NCBI GenBank assembly: GCA_963669155.1
Contig: OZ022581.1
Span: 6,958,915-7,022,914, forward strand
Source of the DNA: Arbacia lixula
Taxonomy: Eukaryota; Echinodermata; Echinoidea; Arbacioida; Arbaciidae
Reading direction: 5' to 3'
DNA: 64,000 nucleotides
Shown: positions 28,401-40,100 of the stretch, in pieces
How the letters are laid out: each line of letters opens with the position of its first letter
How positions within the stretch are numbered: position 1 is the first letter of the stretch
Notes under the pieces: generated by a model
Database searches by the model: none
What the model saw: the letters and a program-made list of their open reading frames with translations, nothing else
Told to the model about the DNA's origin: nothing
Program-made: the position numbers and the translations under genes

Positions 28401-30895
28401 CCCATCGATATGCCTATGGAATAAGTTGCTTACTTCAATCAACTCCCGTTCGGAAATTATTGAGGCAAAATATTTTAAAAGACACAATAAAGAATGTTTC
28501 TCGATTAAATAAAATATGTTAAGATAGAAAATATATTTTAATGTGCATTTGTAGCCGTATATATATTTTTTCTTTTATTAATTTAAATTAATATTTATCG
28601 TGCATAACTTAGACGAAGTAAGAGAGCACTACTCACGGCACTTGCCCTAGCGATCAGAGAGAGAAACAATAGACACGAAGATGAGGAGATTCTTACTAAC
28701 AACGAAAAAGAGAACACTTGATTATCATTAACGTGGGTATTTTAATTCAAGATCCTGTTTTCGGCAAGTTGTCGTTCTTTTGAAATTATTCACTATTCAA
28801 AGCAATGCCAATGCCCAAGCAAGCGGGCTTTTCATCATACGTAGCCCTTGTTGCTATCTTTCCTAATATCCGGTAGGCTGCCGGTAGAGCTCCATTCTCT
28901 TCTTTTCAAAATGTGGACATAAATAAGTTGCAGATTCTTGTAATCAACGAACGTTTCCGGGTTTTTTCAGAAGGGTATTTCAATTCAAGTTTCTGTTTAT
29001 TTGACAAAGTTAACAATTCTGTTCAAAGTTTTAAACGATTTACGCCCGCCCGTACATGTATGCGTGTGGTTCCTCGGAGTGCTACTGCTAGGTCGTGCAG
29101 TGCTGGTCAAGACATTATGAATATCCCAAACGTAAGAAACTAAACGCACATTAACTTGAGATTTTAAAGAAATCCGATAACATGTGTTTTCTCTGCTAAA
29201 CCACATTTATTTCATCAGTTAGAATAGAAATTGTCTTTCGTGGCGTAAGATATCTAACATAGCATTTATCACCGAGACTCGCGAGAGTTGAGACAGCCGA
29301 TGCAAATATGATATTGAATTAACATATTCATCTGATAATGACGCATTTGATACAGTTTACATAAAATCACTTTCTACGAGTGATCTGCTTGATTATTCAT
29401 TTTTGTTCGAACACTGAAGACAGATTTATGGCATGATATTGTGTTTCATTCTTCTTTTTGCAGATCTAGACTAAACAAACATACCCTTGGATGTTCATGA
29501 CCGTTTACCGTGCCAACCATTGCTCAAGGACAAGGGCCCCTTTCAGGGCACAAAAGAAATAATACACAAATCTCACACAAAATCGCACACACAGAAATAA
29601 TACACAGATAACGAAAATGTGCCTTCAGGTTTATTCATATTTCTCATTGAACGAAAACTTGATAAAATACTATTTATATATCACATAAAAATAAGATGTA
29701 TGTATATTTTACGTAAGCAATAAATTATGTTGCAGCATGAAGGTTACATAGTGCAAAACATATACATGCTCAAAATCAAAATGGCCGCCGACCTGTCTAT
29801 AGTGGTCACCTGTCTATAGTGGTCACTTTTGTGGTTTCCCTTGAGCGGCCGCTATAGACAGGTTTGACTGTATATAGCAATGTTGAGAGGTACATAAATA
29901 AAGAGGGTTCCCACAGTCATGGAAAATCCTGGAAAATTCTGGAAAATCCTTGAAAAATTGTGCTCATGGAAAGTCAGGGAATTTGGAAAATTTGTGAAAA
30001 ATCATGGAAAGGGGATTTGGGAAAATCTGTCAGTTCAAGAAAACGACATGAGTTTGTGTTCAAGATAATTTTGAATGAGTGGCAGTCGAATTGCTCTATT
30101 TCTTTAAAGTGGCCATTTTTTCAAAAGCATTTATAGCATTTTACCTGTGTATTTGATATATTATTCGATACATCTATTTGCACACATGCCTATGAAAAAT
30201 ATTTATGCCCTCATAAAAAGACGGGGCAATTAAATAGAATCGTGCAGTACACACCATATGGGAGAGCAGCATGCAGGTCATGTTACATATTCAAACTTTA
30301 AAAAGTCATAACTTTCTTATCTGTTGATGGAATTACTCAAACTGTCACTAATATGTTGCTTTTATGTCTCTGCTGTAATTAAAACTGATTTAACTTAAGG
30401 GTGGACTTTTCCTTTAAACTTGTGTTTTTGAATATCCTCCTCCGCTGTCTGACAGGAGGCGCTGGCTAGCCTAATGCACAACCTCCAGGAGCAAAAGGCT
30501 CTGGTAAGGGAGCGAGACGAGCAGCTGGCCTCGGTTCACATGCAGCTGGAGGACTCTAGAGGGCGTGCTTCCCTGCTGGAGGCAACAGTGGAGGAAGGGA
30601 AGGCTGCTGCGGAAGCGCTCCAGGCAAACAACGGCGCCCTTGAGGAGAGGATGAGGGTACAGGCTGTGGAACACCAGGAGCAGGTAGGGACATTGCACCA
30701 ACTTGAGGCTCCATGGAGAGTGAGATTGCAGCCTGCAGTGTAGTAATATCATCATCATCAGACATCATTATTTTTATTTCATGTCTACTATGATTTCCAT
30801 CATCTATGATTATCATTTCCATGTAGTGTCTAGGAAATGCATCCTCCTCATCCTCATCCTCCTCATCCATTACTGATATCATCATCATTACCAAG

Positions 30896-30944
<49 letters not shown>

Positions 30945-31087
30945 ATCATCATCATCCATTTTCATCATCACCATCATCACTATTATCACCACAACCATCA
31001 TCATAATGATCACCAGCATCACCATCATTATCCACCATCAATCATCATCATCATCATCATCACCATCCATCATCATCATCATCACCA

Positions 31088-31123
<36 letters not shown>

Positions 31124-34100
31124 GCAGTTAGGGTACACGCACCATTACAATGTCGCATAAGAGGAAAAATTGGTCTTCGACTTCACCCCGTCCATCATAT
31201 ATCAGTGCACCGGAGCTCGATCGGAGCAACGCCATCGAGCCCCGGCTTAAAAAAACATTGAAATGACTCAGGCTTAATTGTCATCTTATATTAAAGTAGA
31301 TGTTGGCTTTCCTAATACAGTGAAACACTAAATAGAATCAAGTGTGCTTGCTCAGCGCACTAGCCATTTATGGAGTTACATGCACGGTGAAGGATGTTAT
31401 GAGGAAAAACAAAATCACGTCTTGGGGAACTATCCCCACTTAACATATTGCAACAGAAACAAATCAACTTTCCATTTATTTTTCATGATATCTTCACTAT
31501 GATGTCGATGTAGGTTGAGAAGATGCGTTCTGAGGCTATGGACATGAGCAGCCAGCAGAAGGAACTACTCAAGGAACTTCAAGACCAGTCTGGAGAGCTC
31601 ACACAGCTCCATCAACAGGTATACACACCAGACATCAGTGGGGCTTAGGGTAATGTAGCCCCTGTGATAAAAATAAATAGTTCCTTGTGATTTTTTGTTC
31701 TTAATTGGGTATAATGCATTGTATGGTTGTTGATGTCTACTACATAATATCAGGCTTGAAAGTAGCTTGAAGTATATTGTCTGCCAAACATATGAAATTT
31801 AACTGTCTAGGCTCTGCTTGTTTGCGATTTTATGGTAAGAGTTTATCTGTCCAAAAGCCTTGTGCTGTGTATATGATATTGACACCTGATATTGCAGTTG
31901 CAAATCTAAATGAAAATATCCTGAATATTGGTGTCATTAGGTGAAGGAGATGGAAATTCAAGCACTACAGTGACATCTTGATAAAAGATAGTGTTTATAA
32001 GTGTTATTGATATAAGAGTTGCCAATCTGAGTGAAAGGAATGTATCAGGGAAAGAAGATGGTGGAGGAGACGAAGTAACTAGTGATTTCTCTGAAAACAA
32101 AACTTTCATGGTGCTTATCTGTACGAGATAATTGTTATGTGTTCCAACCAGGTGAAGGAGAAGGAGGAGGAGATCGAATCTCAACGAACTGACTTCCAAT
32201 CCCAGATGCAAGCCATGGAGGCCCAGCTCGAGGAAGCCCGTACCAACCTCTCCACTGTGGTCGTCGAACTTGGCGGTGCCGGCGACGACATCGAGCCAGG
32301 TGCCAAGAGACGTCGCCGGACACTCTCGGTTGAGGACCAGGTTCAGGAGCTGGAGTCATATCCTTTCATTCCGTGGTCGACGATGCCGGTGTCGGTGTCG
32401 GCACAACCCATTAGGGTTCAGGCAAGTGCTAGTAGGGCAGTGTTGGATCCTTTGCAAAGATTCGAAGTGACCGATCCAACGCCAGTGTTCAGCAGCTCAT
32501 TGAAGTCCTCATGATTGCTCACTTTGACCGAGGCGCTTTCTCTAAACTGAAAGAATAATTTGTTTTGCCTCCACCATGAGGAAAGTGCTCAATATTAATA
32601 TCCACAGGATGGGAAATGTATATTGCAGAGATATGCCTGACATGGAGAGTGTATGATGAGTATATTTCATGTATTTTTGAATGTGCACCGTTAAATCAAA
32701 TTTACCTATATATGTGTTAAAGTGAACAACAATATCAATATATCAGATGAAATATTCATTACTTTTCTTCAACATAGAGTACTGAAGTGTGACATCATTT
32801 GAGAATGTTATCACGGTAATTGGTTATAAACTATGTGGATAGAGCAAACACCTGTGATCATAGTAGGGATTCTCATCGTGAATGCTTAACACCAGCCTGC
32901 TAGACAATGTTGAACCAGTGAAAGTCTTACTTGAGTGATGTTACCAGAAGCCGGCGTAACAATGGATATTGATGGCACCACTTTGTTTTTCTATTGAACT
33001 TTCTATCAACATTTCAAGTTTGGTATGAAGCAGTCTAGCTGGATTCTTAGATCAAGTACAGTTCAACATGTAGACTGTGAGCTACCTGAACCCCCCACCC
33101 CCTCCCCCCCCCACCCCTTAGCCACAATTTATTTTTGTGTTTTTATCTTAGCCAGGATCTTCAGCTGTCAGAATCTGCCTGTTTGCCTTTTATCATTTAG
33201 ACACTAATTTTGTGTTTTTAGGCCACTATATCAGAAATATATATATGGCAATTTCTAATATTTCTGTAATTTCAATAGTTTTGGCACCATGGTGGTGTCA
33301 TAGCAATGGTGCTCTTATGCATGATTGTTAACACTTAAAAATACCTCAATTTTTGTTGCTATGATTCTGATATCTTGATATTCATCCTTTAAGGAACTGG
33401 GATGTGGCTTTGAGTTGCCTTTGAACATATATTTGAATTGTTTACTAAAAAATTGCCTTTTTTGTGATTGTTTTCATGGCAATAATCTTTTTTTGCACAT
33501 GATCGTGGCCTTGAATGGCTTAAATTTCTATCAGAATCAACTGGGCAACTTGTGAAATTTTGTCTTTTTATGTTCATATTTGGCAATTTCGTAACTTCCT
33601 CATATTAAAAAAAAAAATCATTGACATGTAGCCATGGTAACAGCCCTGGTGGCCACACCCACTACCAGTGCAATGGCAAACAGGCAGATACTGAAAGCTG
33701 AGGGACCTGCCTAACATAAAAACATGACTTAAAATTGTGGCTAAGGAGGGGGGGGGGGAACTTTTCAGATTCTGGCCCATGGACTGATGATTGTTCAACA
33801 AAACAAATACTATCATGGTAAACCTCAAAACAGGGATGTGTTATGGAAGGATAGGAAGCAACTTTCTTTCTTTGAACCTATGTGCCAAGCCGCTGAAAAG
33901 TTATGGTGTTCTCAACAGGTGCTGTTCAGGTGTTTGAACAATTATGAACATTGATTGTGTGGCAACGGTTTCTCAGAGAGAACAAAAGAAATGTACAGTC
34001 TTATTTCGCTTGTCCCGTTCTGTTAATGACATTAATACTTCCCTGAGCACAACAGGTATCAGCAAACACAAATAAACAAGTTTTTCAAGTAAAATATCTC

Positions 34101-37100
34101 TGCTTCACGCAAACACACACAAACGCCGTTAATGATAACACACAGCTTAATATATCATTTTGAGGGTGGTTGAATCTCCCAAATGCACAAGTTGTCGGAA
34201 AGTGAAGAAATTGGTCAATTTTGTAATTAATACAAATAGCTTATATGTCCGATTTTTAATGATTTCTCAATACTTTTCGAAGCAAAAGCAGAGTATTAGG
34301 ATCTGTCATTATCTGCCGTTAACTTCCTTATAGTTTGCAAATGCATTTGTCAAAAACAAAACGTCTACAGACAAATGGGAAATTACAGAAATTTCTTTTC
34401 AAGTTGACATCAGCTAAATAGGGACCTTTCGATTTGGACGTGCCACCAGGCGTCACCGTGAATGACGTCACTTTTACGCACCGCGCATGCGTCAACGTCG
34501 ACCCCTTGGCTCAACACCCCTCGGCTCAACGCGTTCACCCAGGTTTTCACCGACCACCCAATTCACTCGCGCCGGGCTCATCCCGTGCTGTCTATGACAT
34601 CATACTCCTCTCGGTATGGACGGTGCCGGAGGAAGATTATGCTGAGTTACAGCAAATCAGTGGGAAGTTCAACTATTTTTCCTTTTATTTTTTTAAACAA
34701 AATATAAATACAGTTGTCCTCAAAATTATTCATACCCTTGTTAATTTTTATGATTTTTTATTTTTGTGATGAAATGAATGCATTTTGTCAAGTGTGTATA
34801 TCAGTTATATGTGACCAACATGTGAAAGAATAACAACAATACACAATTCAAGAAATTCATCATTTCAGGGGTATTTTATTCATGGATTTTCAAAAAATGC
34901 CATGTTCAAAATTATTCATACCCTAGGTTTACTGAGTCCAATGTCTTTCTTTAATAGTCAATAGCATAGCCTTTGTTTCTTATGACTGCTTCTAGACGGT
35001 TCTTGTACGTGTCCACAAGCTTCCTGCATGTCTTCTGGGGGATGTTGGCCCACTCTTCCTTGGCAAAAGCCTCAAGCTGGGACAGGTTGGTCGGTTTCCT
35101 AGCCAACACTCTGGTCTTCAAGTCTCGCCACAAGTTCTCAATTGGATTCAGGTCAGGACTCTGACTTGGCCATTCGAGGACGTTGACATCATTGTCCTTG
35201 AACCATTTCTTCACTACCTTGGCGGTATGTTTTGGATCATTGTCCTGCTGGTACTTCCAATTAGGGCCAAGCTGGAGTTTCTCAGCGGATTCCTTCACGT
35301 TTTCATCAAGGATCGTGATGTAATCCTCTTTTCTCATGATTCCTTGGACCTTGACGAGGTTGCCTGTGCCACTGGAAGAGAAGCATCCCCATAGCATTAT
35401 GTTTCCAAAAGATGCTATGTGTTTGACAATAGTTTAACATTTGGTCAACAAAAAAGGTATTTAATCCATTGGAACATCTTGAAATAACTATAGGACAAAG
35501 ATTAACACATTCTCAGGAAAGGAAAACAATGGATACTATGAAGAAAGAACATTTTTGTTGAGGTATTGTCAGGGGTATGAATAATTCTGAACATGAGGGA
35601 AAAATAACTTTTGGACTTATCTATTATTATGCAAATGAAGTTTAGCCAACTCATATGTGGATTTGTGCATAGCAACAAGTAGACAAAAGATACACAGGAA
35701 GTACCAACATAATAGCTTTTACAAAGGAAGAATCTAACAAAGACTGTTATTTTCAATGGGGTATGAATAATTTTGAGGACAACTGTAGCTATATTACCAG
35801 AAAGTTCATCTTCTTCTCACTTAACATGAGCACCACTGACGTACCAACTACAGCCCGTCAGGTACCTGTTTGCTCTGTCGTCTACCAAGTTGCAAATGCA
35901 CACTACAGTCCCACATATACATTTTAACCGCGCCCGTATACGTATTGCCACCAGTGGGGAGATCAGTGATTGCCACGCGGGCCACCCACTGACCTCCACC
36001 GATGATGGCGCGCGCGCTTTTCACAGGGGCCATGACGTCACTACGTTGACTAGACGTGACGCCTGAAATCGAAACGCATTTCAGGAGCGGCTCAACGTAG
36101 GGAGTAAACGCGTTGACATACGCCTGCCGCCGGGCGTCACATCACTCTCGTTCACCCAATCGAAAGGTCCCTAATGTCGGCTCGGCACATGGAACATCAA
36201 AGCATTGTCATGATTATGGAATTCTTTTGACATTCATGAGCACGCTTTAGAACCCATACCGATGTTTGAATGTATTATGCTCGAGTTTCTACTCCTTCCT
36301 ATAACACTTCCCTGCTCAAAGTATGTCTGACCAGCAACATCGACTGGAATCAAAGTGCATTCCACCCATTGAAACTGAATCACTGGAGAAAGATATGTGT
36401 ATGTTAATCTGTTAATAGGCAGTCCCTGTAACTGACACTTTCCCAATGGTGTGCATAAAACTCTGTTCATGCACGCACTACTTAATTTTCTTAAGGGAAA
36501 CAGACATGCAGTTTGCGTACATTAGTAGTTGGTATGTCTGGCAAACCTTGGGCAAGCTTTGTGGCTGACATGACCTTTGTTAATTAACTATGAAAATAAT
36601 TTTCATTTTTCTTCAGTACATACATGTGTATTTCAATATGTTAATTATAAGGGTCTTTTTGGTTGTGATTTGCTAGGCAGAGGTGAAAAGGGGATGATGT
36701 AAAGAAAAATGTAACAAAGGAAAAAGCATTACAATGTTGATATGTCAATGTGGAAGGAATGCTGTTTGTGAATATTGAAGTGACTGGAATTTGATGCAAG
36801 TTTCACATGAATTCCCATTGTTCCCTTGCTTGAATCTTGTTACAATAAAAAACCAACTCTTCTTTTTTTTGTACAATTGAAACTATGTTTGGAATGCAGG
36901 AGCTAAACAATCAAACATTTTCCCTGATTTTTGAACGCTAACAAATAATTTCTACGAGGTGAAACAAGAGCATCCTGTTTCCAAAGAACATTCTTTATAA
37001 ATCTATTAACAGACATGATGCACACAACAATGGCCATTGTGTACCACACCTGTCAATCCACTAGCAACTACCAATACAGGTGTTATTAATAATGCATGAT

Positions 37101-40100
37101 GCTTCTAGCAGGAAAAAAAGTTGTTGGTTGGCATGTGTGATGCACAATGGCCATTGTTGTGTTCTGAATTAATTGTGTGATACAAACAAAAATGTTTAGA
37201 TCCAGATTTGTCCCAAAGTGAAAAAAATATTCAGTGAAAAATGAAAAATGAAGTGAAAAATATTCAGATGATTATTTTCAAGAAAAGTAATTGATGAAAT
37301 GTCACAATACCTGCTTCTAAAAAAATTAACATCCCTTGATTTTATGATGTGTTTCTTTTCCCCCTTTCATAAAAGTGTAAAAAAAAATAACACCTAGCAG
37401 AATACCTGGCGACTATACTTCTGTGTGTACTATGTAGATTTCATGGATGCATTTCAAGCAATGATTACCCAAAAGACTGTCCGGCTAGCAATAACTTCTA
37501 GATTGCACTCATTGAACCTAATAGACCATTTTTGTTATGTAAAACATGGAAATGTTATTCACATCGTACAAACAATACGTTACTAATGGGAACCCCAAAG
37601 CTTGTCTGAGGTTTGTCCAGTAGCAACAACTAATAGATTAAAAATGCATTCCATCCATTGAATCTGAATGACAAGATACAGGTGAATGCAATAACACATT
37701 ACTACGCAGCTAGGGGAAAGTTGTGAATACATTAGGAAAGCGGTCTATCATTACAAACAGGTGAAGGTTGCAACTTGTTTGTAGATTTCATTACATTACA
37801 AGACACAGTGCTGTTATTGAGCATACGGCTTGCATTATCAGCCAGTGATTCTGTACTGACTCAAAGGGGATTCCCAGCTGTATGATCAGTGTAGCGCAAT
37901 GCCTTTTTATAAAATTGTGCTGAGGTGTTTCTGGCATTTCATCAGCTATTGTATTTTATCCCCCTTTTGACTAAACAAGTGAAATAAACGTGTTTTTCAT
38001 AGATACAGAATACAAATTTAGAGCTAAAATTGTGTGTGTATCAGATAATGAATTCAAGACACAACAATGACCATTGTATGTTAGATCTGTCAATCCACTG
38101 GCAACTTCCATCACAGTGTCATTCATAATGCATGATGCTTCCTGCAGAAACGATATTGTGAGTTGATATGTGTGATGCACAATGACCATTGTTGTGTTCT
38201 GAATAAATGATCTGATACATACACATTTTTAGATCCAAATAAGTTTTGTCCAAAAGTCTTATTTGATATTCACAGGGTCAGTAATGGTACAAAAAATGTA
38301 ATTGATTAACTGTGACAAAATCTATGTCTAAAATCTTTGACATCCCTTGACTATATGATGTGTCAAATTCAGTTTGAATAGAGTTGTAACTTATATTTGA
38401 TTATTTTTCAAAAGTGTCAACACCTAGTGCTTGGTAACTAGGCCTTTTAGTAGCTCACTAAGGCCTACCGGTAGTTTGATGTGAAGTAAGTTTTCATGAA
38501 TATGGCCCCTGGAACCCAGAATGTTCCAGGTGATGATAGTCAGTGTTGAAGATGTGTTCCAAAACTTGATATGATATGTACATTTTGTTGTTCTGCAATT
38601 CATATTTCTGTGAAGGTTTGTAACACTGTGGTCTTTTTGTTACACAGGCTTTAAATTTAAAAGGGACCATTTGAAATTTTGTCTGTGTAACAAAAGGCCT
38701 TGTTCATTGTGTAAAAACAGTGTTATTCATGCATATTTAGCAATGAGATAATAGAACTTAGAAGAAAGATTGGAAGTATTAATATCCCAAATATGTTTGC
38801 TTGCTGAACAGTTAACATCTTTATTACGATCTGTTTAACTTATTATTAACATGAATCATTGTGTTCCAGGCAAGCTGCTGCATGTATTATTTGTGCTAAT
38901 ATGCAACAATGGCACCCACAGAGTGATACATTCCAGATCTATTATGATCACTCTTTATCCTCTCTTTACCATTAATGAGTAAAAGTTGGGTTGATTCCTT
39001 GACTATAATCTCTCCCTCACGCTGCAAGAATCAGAGAAGCGATTTAAGGAGCTATCTGTTGAGTTGGACGCCATGCGGGAAAAGCTGACTGAAGAAATGA
39101 GAGTGTCAAAGGTTTGTGATTATTGATTGTGTTTACTTATTTTCATCTGAATGATTTCATTCTTTGGTTACGGTTTTGGATGCCATGGAAGGAGAGCTGA
39201 TTGACAAAATGAAAATGTCAAGGGTTTGTAATGGATGATATGTCTCTTATCTTTCTTGTTTGTGAAGTTTTATTTGCATGATTTCATTTGTTGATTTTGG
39301 ATACCATGGCAAGAAAGCTGAATGAAGAAATAAGAATGTCTCAGGGTTGTAATGGATTACATTGCACTGTATGAAAATTACCTGCACTGAAAGACACCCT
39401 ACTCATAAAGAATACAACTTTTGTCTCCCTTGAACGGTCTCTATATGGGCCTGTCTACAGTTATGGGGTACATTTCTGTTACATTTACTGTAACATTTGA
39501 ATAAATCTCTTAAATTCCAATTATTATTTTTTTTTGTCTCTTGAATAAACCAGCCAATGATGATAAAATATCAAAGAAATGTATTGATTTGCACTTTACA
39601 AGGTTTTGTATGCTTCAGAAAATTTGCCCCGTACAAATTTGCCATAGCACGTTGGTAACGTGAGAGACGGGTTTGTAACACACTCGTCTGTCCCGTTACC
39701 AATGTGCTATGGCAAATTTGTACAGGCTTAGTTTAGAAATATATAATAAATAAAAAAACATTCAGAGCAGGATTTTAGCTGAAGTTGTTTTGGAGGAAAT
39801 TAATTCAACACTCTGTCATATTTTGGTGGTGCAAGGTGGTCATAATTTCAAATGATTCAGTTATGCCAAAAATATCCCTTTACTGTAGAGATCCCCATAC
39901 ATGCTGGTTGGACTTGTAAAATCATGTATTTATTCCTTTTTATCTTATTCCTCAGATGAAGGCTGATGAGTTGGAGGAGGCCCGCCTGTCAAGGGAGATC
40001 CTGGCCGCTCAGCACCAGACCCTGAAGTATGAACAAGAGGCTCTGACCAATGAGATGAGAGAGAAGTAAGTCAAATTGCCACAATGGGAGAGTTTGTGTG

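Larger units (their letters stand above)
32358..39020 (+). other. U12-type AT-AC intron, 6,663 bp
   Basis: 5' end ATATCCTTTC equals the minor-spliceosome consensus. Branch site TTCCTTGAC at 38995-39003 equals TTCCTTRAC. The intron ends TCCCTCAC at 39020, 18 bases after the branch A. Minor spliceosome introns are known to use these sites. The intron contains a 96-bp inverted repeat (33093-33188 / 33673-33758), the nested transposons at 34421-36171, and palindromic repeats at 37017, 38050 and 38620. Confidence 0.85.

Noticed and set aside
30837-31160. Ser/His-rich frame and poly-Met frame on the other strand
   Set aside because: Translation of the ATC trinucleotide array.
32358-32514. Alternative C-terminus from reading through exon 26
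   Set aside because: The open stretch to TGA 32514 has non-coiled composition and begins exactly at the U12 donor; more likely retained-intron sequence than a real end.
34434-34769. 111-residue frame in a GC-rich stretch
   Set aside because: Lies inside the left part of a TIR element and crosses the Tc1 insertion; no family similarity.
39029-39111. GT-AG splicing of exon 27 via the AAG acceptor at 39028 with a donor at 32300 (CCAG|GTGCC)
   Set aside because: Phase fits, but it discards clearly coding [19 protein letters not shown] and uses a weak donor; the AT-AC sites are all consensus and keep the heptads.
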